64,000 bases of DNA, from assembly GCA_934633695.1 (NCBI GenBank), contig CAKTYT010000003.1, positions 62,001 to 126,000 on the forward strand. Reading direction: 5' to 3'. Each line of letters opens with the position of its first letter. Positions within the stretch are counted from its first letter, which is position 1. The notes below the pieces were generated by a model. It did no database searches. It was not told where the DNA came from and saw nothing but the letters and a program-made list of their open reading frames with translations. The stretch comes from an uncultured Clostridia bacterium (GTDB lineage: Bacteria; Bacillota; Clostridia; Christensenellales; CAG-138). The position numbers were made by a program, and so were the translations under genes. Positions 1 through 7,869 of the stretch are shown here, piece after piece.

Positions 1-1339
1 CATCCTTCTTTGCCATATGGAGTGCATATTTGATCGCCTCGCGGCGGTTTTCAATCACAACATAGGGACAAGCTGTTTTTTGGACACCTTCAAGCACCAT
101 ATCAATGATTTTATTCGGGTCTTCAGTTCTTGGGTTGTCAGAGGTCACGACGCAGAAGTCGGAGTAACGGGCACCCATTTCGCCCATGATGGGACGCTTG
201 CGGTTGTCACGGTCGCCACCACAGCCGAAAACAGTAATAACTCTGCCCCTAGCAAATTCCTGAACGGAAGTTAAAAGGTTGACAAGTCCGTCGGGTGTAT
301 GTGCAAAGTCGAGCAGGACGGTGAAGTCGAAGCCCTCTGTATGCAGAGCTTCCATCCTTCCTGAAACCCCTTTGATGCCGGCAAGTCCCGCCACAATGTC
401 GTCTGTCGAAATACCGAGCTTCATTGCGATTGAAGCGGCAAGCATGGCATTGAAAACATTGAAAAGCCCGGGAATGTTGACGCAGATCCTGGTTTCTTCG
501 CCGTTATGAAGCATTGTAAAAGCTACCTGACGGGGGTGAATATCGATTTCCTTTGCGATGACGTCAGCAGAATTATTGCAGATGCCGAAGGTCGAGTGAG
601 CAACATTAAGCCCTTCAAGGAGCTTTTTTCCGTAAGCATCATCTGCATTGACAACGGCATAGCGGCAATGCTCAAACAGTTTGCGTTTGGCATTGAAATA
701 GTTTTCAAAAGTCTTGTGATAGTCAAGATGATCTTGCGTGAGGTTTGTGAAACCGGCAACAGTAAATTCGATGCCGTGGACTCGGTGTTGGTCGAGTGCA
801 TGCGAGCTGACTTCCATAATTATCAGGTCAACGCTTTCGTCACGCATGATTCTGAAGATACGCTGAAGCTCAATGCTTTCAGGCGTTGTTCTGTCAGTGG
901 GGATTATTTTGTCCCCTACGAGATTGCGGATAGTACCGACGAGACCAACCTTATAGCCGGCACGCTCGGCAATGTATTTGAGCATGTAAGTAGTTGTCGT
1001 CTTGCCGTTAGTTCCGGTAATGCCGATAACGGGAATCCCTTTCGTGGGATAATCGTAAAACTTTGCTGCCATTTCAGCCATTGCAATGCGTGAATTCGGT
1101 ACAACGACTTGGGGAATGTCAATGGGCAGCTTACGCTCGGTGAGAAGTGCTGCTGCTCCTGCATCAACTGCACTTTGAGCGTAGATGTGACCGTCGCGGA
1201 ATGTGCCGTTCACGCAGACAAAAAGATCGCCGGGGGCAACACGCCTTGAATCATTTTCAATACGGGAGATTTCACAGTTTTCTGTTCTCTCACCGCCATA
1301 TATTGTGCCTTGACCGGCAGCCAGTTCTTTCAAAAGCAT
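1..1339 (-). CDS. murE: MurE, UDP-MurNAc-tripeptide synthetase, meso-DAP type (3' end outside window)
   Basis: Cytoplasmic Mur ligase that adds the third residue of the peptidoglycan stem peptide using ATP. The reading frame enters from the window edge, so the C-terminus is missing; 446 codons are present. Translating the minus strand shows the N-terminal UDP-binding part, the ATP-binding loop GTNGKTT (about residue 110) and, near the cut edge, TSDNPRTEDP. In this family the DNPR motif marks enzymes that add meso-diaminopimelate rather than lysine. ATG at 1339 is preceded by AAGGAAA. It is the last visible gene of the mraZ-rsmH-ftsL-spoVD-murE run and lies 87 bases downstream of the PBP gene. 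Identification is secure; substrate choice is inferred from the motif. Confidence 0.95.
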   Translation of the reverse strand, partial: MLLKELAAGQGTIYGGERTENCEISRIENDSRRVAPGDLFVCVNGTFRDGHIYAQSAVDAGAAALLTERKLPIDIPQVVVPNSRIAMAEMAAKFYDYPTKGIPVIGITGTNGKTTTTYMLKYIAERAGYKVGLVGTIRNLVGDKIIPTDRTTPESIELQRIFRIMRDESVDLIIMEVSSHALDQHRVHGIEFTVAGFTNLTQDHLDYHKTFENYFNAKRKLFEHCRYAVVNADDAYGKKLLEGLNVAHSTFGICNNSADVIAKEIDIHPRQVAFTMLHNGEETRICVNIPGLFNVFNAMLAASIAMKLGISTDDIVAGLAGIKGVSGRMEALHTEGFDFTVLLDFAHTPDGLVNLLTSVQEFARGRVITVFGCGGDRDNRKRPIMGEMGARYSDFCVVTSDNPRTEDPNKIIDMVLEGVQKTACPYVVIENRREAIKYALHMAKKD

Positions 1340-1426
1340 GGTTAAAATTTCCTTTGCTTGTTATTTATTGTTTTGGTTGGCTGGTGCCGTGAGCACAATT
1401 GCCCGATGACACCAGTCGTTTGCCTA

Positions 1427-3604
1427 CTAATCGGTGTTGATTCCGAATGTGACGGTAATGGTTGAACCGTATTCGACTTGTTCTCCTGCATAAACGGATT
1501 GTGCGATCGCATAACCGAATGGGTCATCGGGACTTGATTGCATATTAAGTCCCAATGCACGAAGTTCGTCCGCAACCTGCAGGGGAGTTTTTCCGATAAG
1601 GTTCGGAACCGTGACCATGAAGGGTTCGTCGGGGGTATTTTCGTTTATGCCCTCAAAACCGGTATAAAGCAAAACGGATGAGCCAACGACAACCCTTTGT
1701 CCCGCCGCAGGAAGCTGCACAGAGACGATTTCGTCACATTCGAATATCCCTTCAAGCCCTTTTTCAGCAAGCAGCTTCGATGCATCGGATGCTGTCATAC
1801 CGGTGACATCGGGAACGACGACAGTTTCGGAAAGATGCGAGGGTGCGATGCCCGCATAGGGAAGAATTTCGGAAAGCACACGCTTGACAAAGGGTGCTGC
1901 AACAGTGCTTCCGAAAATCGGACCGACTTTTGGCTCATCAACCAGGATGAGACAAAGATAGCGGGGATTATCTGCAGGAGCAAACCCTATGAATGAGCAG
2001 ATATAGCTTCCGCTCGAAACCCGGCCGTGATCATCGTATTTCTGAGCAGTACCGGTTTTGCCGCCAACGAAATACCCTTCAATTTTAGCATTTTTGCCTG
2101 TTCCGTTATCTACAACGCTCTGTAGGATCGTTCTTACGATTGCAGAAGTTTCGCTGCTGATAACACGCCTTACGGGTTGGGGGTCAGCCTGTTCGGTGAC
2201 GGTTCCGTCGGAGGCAACGATTTTTTGAACGATGTACGGTTCGTAGAGTTCACCTCCGTTGATCGCCGCTGCAACCGCACTGACAAGCTGAATGGGGGTA
2301 ACGGCAATGCTTTGACCAAAACCGATTCTTGCAAGGTCGTTATCCGTAATGTATTTCTCGGGAGTAACGATGCCGGTTGATTCACCGTCAAACACGGAGC
2401 ATGTTTTTTGTCCCAATCCGAATGCGTAAAGATAATTGTAGAATTCTTCAGCTCCCATGTCAAGGGCCAATTGCATAAAACAGCAGTTGCAGGAGTTTTC
2501 GGTCGCCCGTGTGAGATCCTGACTGCCATGTCCTGCGTGCTTCCAACACTTAATCCTCTCTCCGTTAACTATGTATCCGCCATTGCAGAAAAACGTTGAA
2601 TTTACATTGGTCGTTCCCGAGTCGAGAGCAGAAGCGAGAGTGAGAATTTTGAATGTTGAGCCTGGCTCGTAGGCATCGGTGACGATTCGATTGCGTGACA
2701 ATTCGGCAAGTGCCTCGAGGTCGTTCCTCGGGGGGTCATTCGGGTCATAATCAGGCTTTACGGAGAGTGCTTTTATTGCACCATCGGTAACGTCAATAAT
2801 GATGCCTTGGGCATTTGAAGCATTGTTTACCTTAACTGCTTCCTCAAGTGCATTTTCGAGATAACTTTGAAAAACCTGGTCAATCGTAAGCACAAGCTTC
2901 GAACCATCAATAGGGTCGTGGTAATCTGTTGCACTGTACGCAAGAATTCTGCCTTTGTTGTCGGTTTCGGTAATCAACTCACCGTTTTTCCCTGCAAGCA
3001 CCTGGTTGAAGGCAAGTTCTAAACCACTCTGACCTTCATTATCACGTGTTGTGAAACCTATCACTTGGGAAAGGAGCGTACCATAGGGATAGTAACGTTT
3101 TACATCGTTTGCAATACCGACACCACTGAGCCTGAGTCTGCTGACAAGCAGCATAGTATCTTCGTCAACCTGACGCTTAATAATAAACTCAACTTTTTTC
3201 TTATTGGTTGCACAGGAGAGAACATAGTCGTAATCGACGTCGAGGATATTGCTAAGTTCACTTGCAATACGGTTTTCATCGCCGCTTTCGACATTTTTGG
3301 GCCAAAGGAGAATTTTGTAGACCGGACCGCTGGTTGCAAGGACCTTACCGTTACAGTCGGTTATTTCTCCTCGTGCAGCAGTGAGTGCGGTAGTTCTGGT
3401 CCACTGCCTGAGAGCAGACTTCTGCCTTTCAGGACCATAGATGACCTGAATTCTGAGCAGCTGGACGGAGATTATCAGGAAAAGAGCGGCAAAAAGGGCC
3501 ACAAGTATTCTGAGTCTGACAGGATATGCGGGCGTAGCATAAAAGCTAGAAGTCCGATTCCGACCGTGTACTCTTTTCTTTGAAGTGGGTTTTCTCCTGC
3601 TCAT
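1427..3604 (-). CDS. spoVD: SpoVD/PBP2B-type penicillin-binding transpeptidase with two PASTA domains
   Basis: Class B PBP that cross-links septal or spore-cortex peptidoglycan outside the membrane. The 725-residue product has a basic N-terminus, one TM segment (about residues 30-52), a PBP dimerisation region, then a transpeptidase domain with all three catalytic motifs: STFK (in EPGSTFKILTLA), SCN (in ENSCNCCF) and KTG (in GGKTGTAQ). Two C-terminal PASTA repeats begin at VVPDVTGM and VPNLIGKT. An upstream in-frame start exists at 3658, but the ATG at 3604 has an AAGGAGTG site and gives a normal basic N-terminus, so I use it. It sits between ftsL and murE as in Bacillus and Clostridium dcw clusters. 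Whether it acts in division (PbpB) or sporulation (SpoVD) cannot be told from sequence. Confidence 0.92.
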   Translation of the reverse strand: MSRRKPTSKKRVHGRNRTSSFYATPAYPVRLRILVALFAALFLIISVQLLRIQVIYGPERQKSALRQWTRTTALTAARGEITDCNGKVLATSGPVYKILLWPKNVESGDENRIASELSNILDVDYDYVLSCATNKKKVEFIIKRQVDEDTMLLVSRLRLSGVGIANDVKRYYPYGTLLSQVIGFTTRDNEGQSGLELAFNQVLAGKNGELITETDNKGRILAYSATDYHDPIDGSKLVLTIDQVFQSYLENALEEAVKVNNASNAQGIIIDVTDGAIKALSVKPDYDPNDPPRNDLEALAELSRNRIVTDAYEPGSTFKILTLASALDSGTTNVNSTFFCNGGYIVNGERIKCWKHAGHGSQDLTRATENSCNCCFMQLALDMGAEEFYNYLYAFGLGQKTCSVFDGESTGIVTPEKYITDNDLARIGFGQSIAVTPIQLVSAVAAAINGGELYEPYIVQKIVASDGTVTEQADPQPVRRVISSETSAIVRTILQSVVDNGTGKNAKIEGYFVGGKTGTAQKYDDHGRVSSGSYICSFIGFAPADNPRYLCLILVDEPKVGPIFGSTVAAPFVKRVLSEILPYAGIAPSHLSETVVVPDVTGMTASDASKLLAEKGLEGIFECDEIVSVQLPAAGQRVVVGSSVLLYTGFEGINENTPDEPFMVTVPNLIGKTPLQVADELRALGLNMQSSPDDPFGYAIAQSVYAGEQVEYGSTITVTFGINTD

Positions 3605-3664
3605 TGAACACTCCTTAAAATTTATTAAACCCGTTACCTGGGATAACGGGCGAGCCATGTAGCC

Positions 3665-4171
3665 TTACGGATGAATCGGAGAACTGATGGCAAGGCAGCT
3701 CATTCCGGCGTTGACTGCTGCAGCCGAAGCGGCATTCGTGTCCAAAGAGAATAAATAATCCTCGTTCAGGCTGCCAATAACGCTTTGAACATCCTCGATT
3801 TGGATATTTACTGAATTAAAACTCGTTTGAGCCTTTGCAACTGCAACCGAACCTGCGATATAGAAAAGGCCAACCAGCGCAAAAGCCGCTATGACAGAAC
3901 AGATTGCAAGCTTTGAAGCAACTTTGTTAATTTTCAGATACTCTGCAAAGGTTGACCATTCGCATTTGTGTTCATGCCGAACCGGCCGGGGGGTGATACG
4001 ATCTTCTTCGTGACGCTCGAGCTGCCTTGCAGCACTGCCGTCAAAGCCGCCTTTATCGCCACTGACTGTAAACCTTGTCGAACCGATGCGGTTTCTGCTG
4101 CCGTCATTCACGGGTGAGTAAACTCTCGGAGTATGCGGTCTGCCGTAGTTTCCATTTTCTCTTGATTTCAT
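3665..4171 (-). CDS. FtsL-like bitopic division protein
   Basis: 168 residues: a long charged cytoplasmic N-terminus (about 90 residues, Arg/Gly/Ser-rich), one TM helix (roughly residues 93-113, LAICSVIAAFALVGLFYIAG) and a short extracellular tail. FtsL proteins are poorly conserved, and the assignment rests mainly on topology and on position between rsmH and the septal PBP, the usual ftsL locus. The extracellular part is only about 55 residues and I do not see a convincing leucine-zipper coiled coil, so it could be a shortened or divergent FtsL. AAAAGGAG precedes the ATG at a rather long spacing of 12 bases. Confidence 0.7.
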   Translation of the reverse strand: MKSRENGNYGRPHTPRVYSPVNDGSRNRIGSTRFTVSGDKGGFDGSAARQLERHEEDRITPRPVRHEHKCEWSTFAEYLKINKVASKLAICSVIAAFALVGLFYIAGSVAVAKAQTSFNSVNIQIEDVQSVIGSLNEDYLFSLDTNAASAAAVNAGMSCLAISSPIHP

Positions 4172-4192
4172 GGTATTCAGTCGCTCCTTTTC

Positions 4193-5134
4193 TTATGATT
4201 TTATCTTTTTCGCCGCACGCAGCTCGGCACTGCGTGAACGCGGATTAGCTTCAAGTTCCATTTCCCCGGGAGTGATGGGCTTTCTCGTCATGAGTTCAAC
4301 AACGGGTTTCTTTCCGCAAACACAAACGGGTGCTTCTTTAGGACAGGTGCATGGGTTTGCAAGCGAACGAAAAGTCGTTTTCACTATACGTGCTTCAAGC
4401 GAGTGGAAGGAGATTATTGCAATTACTCCATCGGGATTTAAAAGATCAACAGCATTGCGAATGGCGGTTTCAAGACCCTTCAGCTCACCGTTGACTTCAA
4501 TGCGTATCGCTTGGAATGTACGCTTTGCAGGGTGTGGTCCATCTCTTCTCGCGGCGGCAGGAATTGCAGTTTTTATAATATCAGACAGCTCAAGGGTCGT
4601 TTCGATGTTCTTCTTTGAACGAGCAGCACAAATTGCATTTGCTATTCTTGAGCTGTATCGATCCTCGCCGTAATTTTTAATTACATCATAAAGCTGCTGC
4701 CGAGAATACCCGTTTACGACATCGTAAGCACTGAAGACATCGCTGCGGTTCATACGCATGTCAAGTTTCGCCTCATAGTTATACGAAAAACCCCGATCGC
4801 GTTCATCAAGCTGATGGGAACTTACACCAAGGTCGAGAATCACACCGTCAACGCCGGTGACTCCTCTTGCTGCAAGCAAATTCCTCATGTCAAAAAAATT
4901 GCCGTGAACGGCGGTAAAATTATTGTATCCGGCAAGTGCCTGTCCGGCCTCTTCAATCGCTTCCATGTCACGGTCGATCCCGTAGAGATGACCGTCTTCC
5001 GGAAGTCTGCTGAGTATACCGCTGCTGTGTCCACCTCCGCCGAGCGTTCCGTCAATATAGATTCCGCCTCGTTCGGGTTTAAGCAAGTCGAGAGCTTCGG
5101 AAAGCATAATAGGCACATGATATGTTTGGATCAT
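4193..5134 (-). CDS. rsmH: RsmH (MraW), 16S rRNA C1402 N4-methyltransferase
   Basis: SAM-dependent enzyme that methylates N4 of C1402 in the 16S rRNA decoding centre. The 313-residue length is normal. It begins HVPIMLSEALDLL, followed by the SAM-binding loop DGTLGGGGHSSG, then ILDLGVSSHQLD and DRGFSY, and near the C-terminus ISFHSLEARIVK and ITPGEMELEANPRSRSAELR, all hallmark RsmH blocks. Its ATG overlaps the stop of mraZ by one base (TAATG), so translation is probably coupled. Second gene of the dcw operon. Confidence 0.97.
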   Translation of the reverse strand: MIQTYHVPIMLSEALDLLKPERGGIYIDGTLGGGGHSSGILSRLPEDGHLYGIDRDMEAIEEAGQALAGYNNFTAVHGNFFDMRNLLAARGVTGVDGVILDLGVSSHQLDERDRGFSYNYEAKLDMRMNRSDVFSAYDVVNGYSRQQLYDVIKNYGEDRYSSRIANAICAARSKKNIETTLELSDIIKTAIPAAARRDGPHPAKRTFQAIRIEVNGELKGLETAIRNAVDLLNPDGVIAIISFHSLEARIVKTTFRSLANPCTCPKEAPVCVCGKKPVVELMTRKPITPGEMELEANPRSRSAELRAAKKIKS

Positions 5135-5619
5135 TACAGTACACCCTTAGTTTCCGCATTGAAGAGGCTGAGATCGGAAACAAACCTTTCGTTGTCGTAT
5201 TTCTCTTCGGCAATCCTAAACAATTCAGGATTCCATATTTCGAGACATTCGCCTGCACCGACGATATATACTTCGTCGTGTATGTTTGCATAGTCGAGGA
5301 GACGTTTTGGAATCAATATTCGTCCCTGTTTATCGGGAGCGACTTCTTCGGTGTTACGAAAAATAAAACGGCGCATGTTTTCAAAGCGGGTATCGGTCGA
5401 ACTGATAAGCTTCATTTTTTCAGTAAACTTTTTGAATCTTTCGTATGGAAGCATTTCGAGGTACTTGCCGCCGGCTGACCTGCCGAAGCCGACGTGAACA
5501 ATTATTCTGTCGCCAAGACAATCACGCCATTTTGCGGGGGTGAATATTCGACATTTAGAATCGACCGTATTGGTCGAATCGCCGTTAAAAGGCTCATCAG
5601 GGTCAAAAATGTAATCCAC
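5134..5619 (-). CDS. mraZ: MraZ, dcw-operon transcriptional regulator
   Basis: DNA-binding AbrB-fold protein that normally represses its own dcw operon and forms ring-shaped oligomers. The 161-residue product has two SpoVT/AbrB-like halves: the first around VDSKCRIFTPAKWRDCLG, the second around PDKQGRILIPKRLLDYA, each with the D-x-K/Q-x-R core. Translation starts at a GTG (5619-5617) preceded by AAAGGAGGT. It is the first gene of the operon, and three 10-bp repeats that look like its operator cover the promoter -10 (5675-5704). It is slightly longer than most MraZ (about 143 residues), with the extra at the C-terminus. Confidence 0.95.
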   Translation of the reverse strand: MDYIFDPDEPFNGDSTNTVDSKCRIFTPAKWRDCLGDRIIVHVGFGRSAGGKYLEMLPYERFKKFTEKMKLISSTDTRFENMRRFIFRNTEEVAPDKQGRILIPKRLLDYANIHDEVYIVGAGECLEIWNPELFRIAEEKYDNERFVSDLSLFNAETKGVL

Positions 5620-5674
5620 GGCAACTACCTCCTTTCAAAAGAAATAACGTATCAAATGGAGCATAGGTACAATC

Positions 5675-5704
5675 CTGCCAAACTCTACCACATTATACCA
5701 CCGT
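5675..5704 (-). promoter_or_regulatory. mraZ: Putative MraZ operator: three 10-bp direct repeats
   Basis: Reading the minus strand, ACGGTGGTAT, AATGTGGTAG and AGTTTGGCAG follow each other without gaps, sharing the core GTGG/TTGG at an exact 10-bp period (one helical turn). Known MraZ binding sites are three or four such 10-bp repeats upstream of mraZ. The array covers the -10 and the expected transcription start, as befits a repressor site. An additional AAAGTGG lies upstream at 5722-5728, outside the phased array. Confidence 0.75.
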
Positions 5705-5720
5705 AAAATGGATGCGTCAA
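5692..5720 (-). promoter_or_regulatory. Sigma-A promoter of the mraZ-rsmH-ftsL-spoVD-murE operon
   Basis: On the minus strand TTGACG (5720-5715), a 17-base spacer and a perfect TATAAT (5697-5692). The 5' leader to the mraZ GTG would be about 65 bases. The -10 element lies inside the MraZ repeat array. Confidence 0.85.
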
Positions 5721-5822
5721 CCACTTTCATGCACTAACACTGCAAATTTTTTCCACAAATCACCACCAATTTTCCAAAAAAAGACCTGCGGCTCTAAAAA
5801 GACAAAATAAAACGAATGAAGG

Positions 5823-5851
5823 TTGCCTTTCACAGTGGCCGGTGCTACAAT
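5823..5851 (+). promoter_or_regulatory. Sigma-A promoter of maf
   Basis: TTGCCT (5823-5828), 17-base spacer, TACAAT (5846-5851), about 36 bases upstream of the maf ATG. It is divergent from the mraZ promoter; the two -35 boxes are about 100 bases apart. Confidence 0.7.
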
Positions 5852-5887
5852 GGATGCATCAGTTCGACCCGATGAAAGGAAAGAAAA

Positions 5888-6478
5888 ATGAAATTGATAC
5901 TTGCAAGCGGCTCACAACGCCGCCGTGAGCTCATGCAGATGTGCGGTTATGAGTTTGACATTGTCGTGAGTGATGCGGATGAGAACATTGCAGAATCAAA
6001 TCCGAGAGAGCTCGTTATGAAGCTTGCTGAAATAAAGGCAAGAGCCGTTTCCGAAAAAATCACAAGACAGAACGCAGAAGAGAATTTTGCAGTTGTAGGT
6101 TCTGACACTGTTGTCGCTTTCGAGGGCGAAATCATCGGCAAGCCTACAGATAAGAAAGACGCCGCTGAAATTCTCAGAAAACTCTCGGGAAAGACGCACA
6201 CCGTCTATACAGGTGTTGCTGTTTTAACGGAAGGCAATGTACAGCTCGATTGTAGCACAACGGATGTAACCTTTGCAACCCTGAGTGACGACGAGATAAA
6301 GAAATATATTGAGTCGGGTGAGCCCATGGATAAGGCAGGTGCCTATGGAATTCAGGGACCGTTCGGCATGTTTGTAGAAAAAATCAACGGAAATTATTTC
6401 ACTGTCATAGGTATGCCGCTGCCAATTCTTTACAGTATGCTTAAAAAAATTGGAATTCTGCCAAAGGATTTTCGCTAA
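5888..6478 (+). CDS. maf: Maf-family nucleoside triphosphate pyrophosphatase
   Basis: Cytoplasmic house-cleaning pyrophosphatase that hydrolyses dTTP/UTP or modified nucleotides to monophosphates. The 196-residue product starts with the family signature LILASGSQRRRELM, continues with VVGSDTVVAFEGEIIGKP and the YTGVAVL block, and ends with AGAYGIQGPFGMFVEKI and GNYFTVIGMPL, which are typical of the YhdE/Maf subgroup. The ATG has AAAGGAAAG six bases upstream. In Bacillus maf sits just before radC-mreBCD; here an mreB-like gene follows directly, so part of that synteny is preserved. Confidence 0.95.
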   Translation: MKLILASGSQRRRELMQMCGYEFDIVVSDADENIAESNPRELVMKLAEIKARAVSEKITRQNAEENFAVVGSDTVVAFEGEIIGKPTDKKDAAEILRKLSGKTHTVYTGVAVLTEGNVQLDCSTTDVTFATLSDDEIKKYIESGEPMDKAGAYGIQGPFGMFVEKINGNYFTVIGMPLPILYSMLKKIGILPKDFR

Positions 6479-6601
6479 TTGGGAATTTTTGGCAAATGCC
6501 TACATAATCAGCAAAGCACGATCTGCATATTTTTTCCATTCTTGCGAATACTTTTTACTGTCGGGAGAAGAAAACCCGTCAAGTAACGAAGGTGAGGATG
6601 G

Positions 6602-7636
6602 ATGCCTATGCAGAAAATGCGAATCGCAATGGACTTGGGTTCGGTGAATACAAAATACTCCATTTTTGGAGGAAAGAAGAACTCGCTGTTTTCACGTAAT
6701 ACTGCTGGAACGGAGAGTAAAGAAATTTTAACGGATGTTACATGCCTTGCGGAGGCAATGTATTCGAGTGCATATCCGTTTATTGTCGGGAACGAGGCGG
6801 TCAGGGAACGCCCAAATAATCTTATCCGCCCGATAAGAATGGGGAGTGTTGCAAATACGAAGCTGCTGTCCATCTATGTAAAACACTTAATAATAAACGC
6901 TTCAAAAAAAAGAAACCTTTCACAGACTGAGGTGAACATCGCTCTTTCGCGTGCGATCGGTGAAATGAAGATGAATTATTTCCTGAGAAGCTTGAAATTC
7001 GCTGGTGTAAAAAACATTGTGGTCCACGATGCACACCTTATGGGGGCGATTGGAGCGGGAATTGACGTTACTGAGCCAAGTGCGGTTATGCTCGTAGATA
7101 TTGGAGCTGGGAAGACCGGGTGTGCAGCTATCGCCAACGGCGGAATAATTTGGGAAAGCGTCACCGAACATGGAGGCGACCTTTTTAATAAGGCGATAAC
7201 CAATTTCTTTAAAGAGAAGCATGGAATACTTATTTCAGAATCAGCGTCGGAAAAAATAAAGCTCGCAATAGGAAGCTCTTTTTTTGTAATTGACGGGAAA
7301 TCGATAGATACGGGGTTGTCAAAAACCGTTCGGACTGAGGGCGATGAGCTGCGTTTTGCAATCGAAAAGTCGATTGAGCCGATTGAGCGTGCAATAACAG
7401 ATGCGATAAAGGCACTGCATCCTGATTCCGTATCGGATTTGGTTGATACAGGAATGGTACTGATAGGCGGTGGAGCAAAGCTCAACGGTTTGCCGCAATT
7501 ACTTTCGGCAAAGCTCCACATACCCGTCAGATGTGCAGATAATCCCGAAACGGCAGTTGTTGACGGAATGCGAATTTGTGCTTTTGAAAACAGTGAGTTT
7601 GCCCGAAATCTAAAAACGGGGTATGCGTCCGCATAA
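6602..7636 (+). CDS. Divergent MreB-like actin-family protein
   Basis: 344 residues with the actin/Hsp70-fold nucleotide-binding motifs: phosphate-1 loop MDLGSVNTKYSIF, phosphate-2 loop MLVDIGAGKTGCAAI and adenosine loop VLIGGGAKLNGLP. The ordering, the block GNEAVRERPNNLIRPIRMG and the length match MreB/Mbl, but identity to canonical MreB looks low (VNT in place of ANT, IGGGAKL in place of TGGGALL). The ATG at 6602 follows GGTGAGG; an in-frame ATG at 6608 is equally possible. It lies 120 bases after maf, the usual mreB position, but mreC and mreD are absent: a hairpin and pepT follow. It could be a rod-shape filament protein, a relic of a lost mreBCD operon, or an actin with a new job. A GCATA/GAATACT pair around 6525 faintly resembles a forespore sigma site, too weak to call. 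Confidence 0.75.
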   Translation: MPMQKMRIAMDLGSVNTKYSIFGGKKNSLFSRNTAGTESKEILTDVTCLAEAMYSSAYPFIVGNEAVRERPNNLIRPIRMGSVANTKLLSIYVKHLIINASKKRNLSQTEVNIALSRAIGEMKMNYFLRSLKFAGVKNIVVHDAHLMGAIGAGIDVTEPSAVMLVDIGAGKTGCAAIANGGIIWESVTEHGGDLFNKAITNFFKEKHGILISESASEKIKLAIGSSFFVIDGKSIDTGLSKTVRTEGDELRFAIEKSIEPIERAITDAIKALHPDSVSDLVDTGMVLIGGGAKLNGLPQLLSAKLHIPVRCADNPETAVVDGMRICAFENSEFARNLKTGYASA

Positions 7637-7646
7637 AATAAATAAT

Positions 7647-7688
7647 GAGACCGCTGCGTAAAGAAATTTTCTCTTGTGGCGGTCTTTA
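7647..7688 (+). terminator. Probable terminator after the mreB-like gene
   Basis: AGACCGC (7648-7654) pairs with GCGGTCT (7679-7685), with an inner AAGAAA/TTTCTCTT helix, followed by TTTAAT. The U tract is short. Confidence 0.5.
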
Positions 7689-7787
7689 ATGACGGTTCCC
7701 GGTCAGGAAAATGTATTTTTATTGGAGCTGAGGCGGGTGAGTGCAAAAGCCGCACCGGCGAACATAACAGCAAGAGTGATGGAAAAG

Positions 7788-7816
7788 TTGCGGCGGGGAG
7801 CGACTTGTGTTATAAT
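7788..7816 (+). promoter_or_regulatory. Sigma-A promoter of pepT
   Basis: TTGCGG (7788-7793), 17-base spacer, perfect TATAAT (7811-7816), 53 bases before the pepT ATG. Confidence 0.7.
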
Positions 7817-7869
7817 GATTGCGGAAGAACGCACGGCTTACCGGGCGGAAAAAGGCACAGGAGAGAAAA

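Noticed and set aside
506..1093. 195-codon plus-strand open frame at the left edge
   Set aside because: Antisense to murE, which has all ligase motifs and a good ribosome site.
6520..6550. GCATA ... GAATACT pair resembling a forespore (sigma F/G) promoter before the mreB-like gene
   Set aside because: Spacing and -10 agree only partly; too weak to call.
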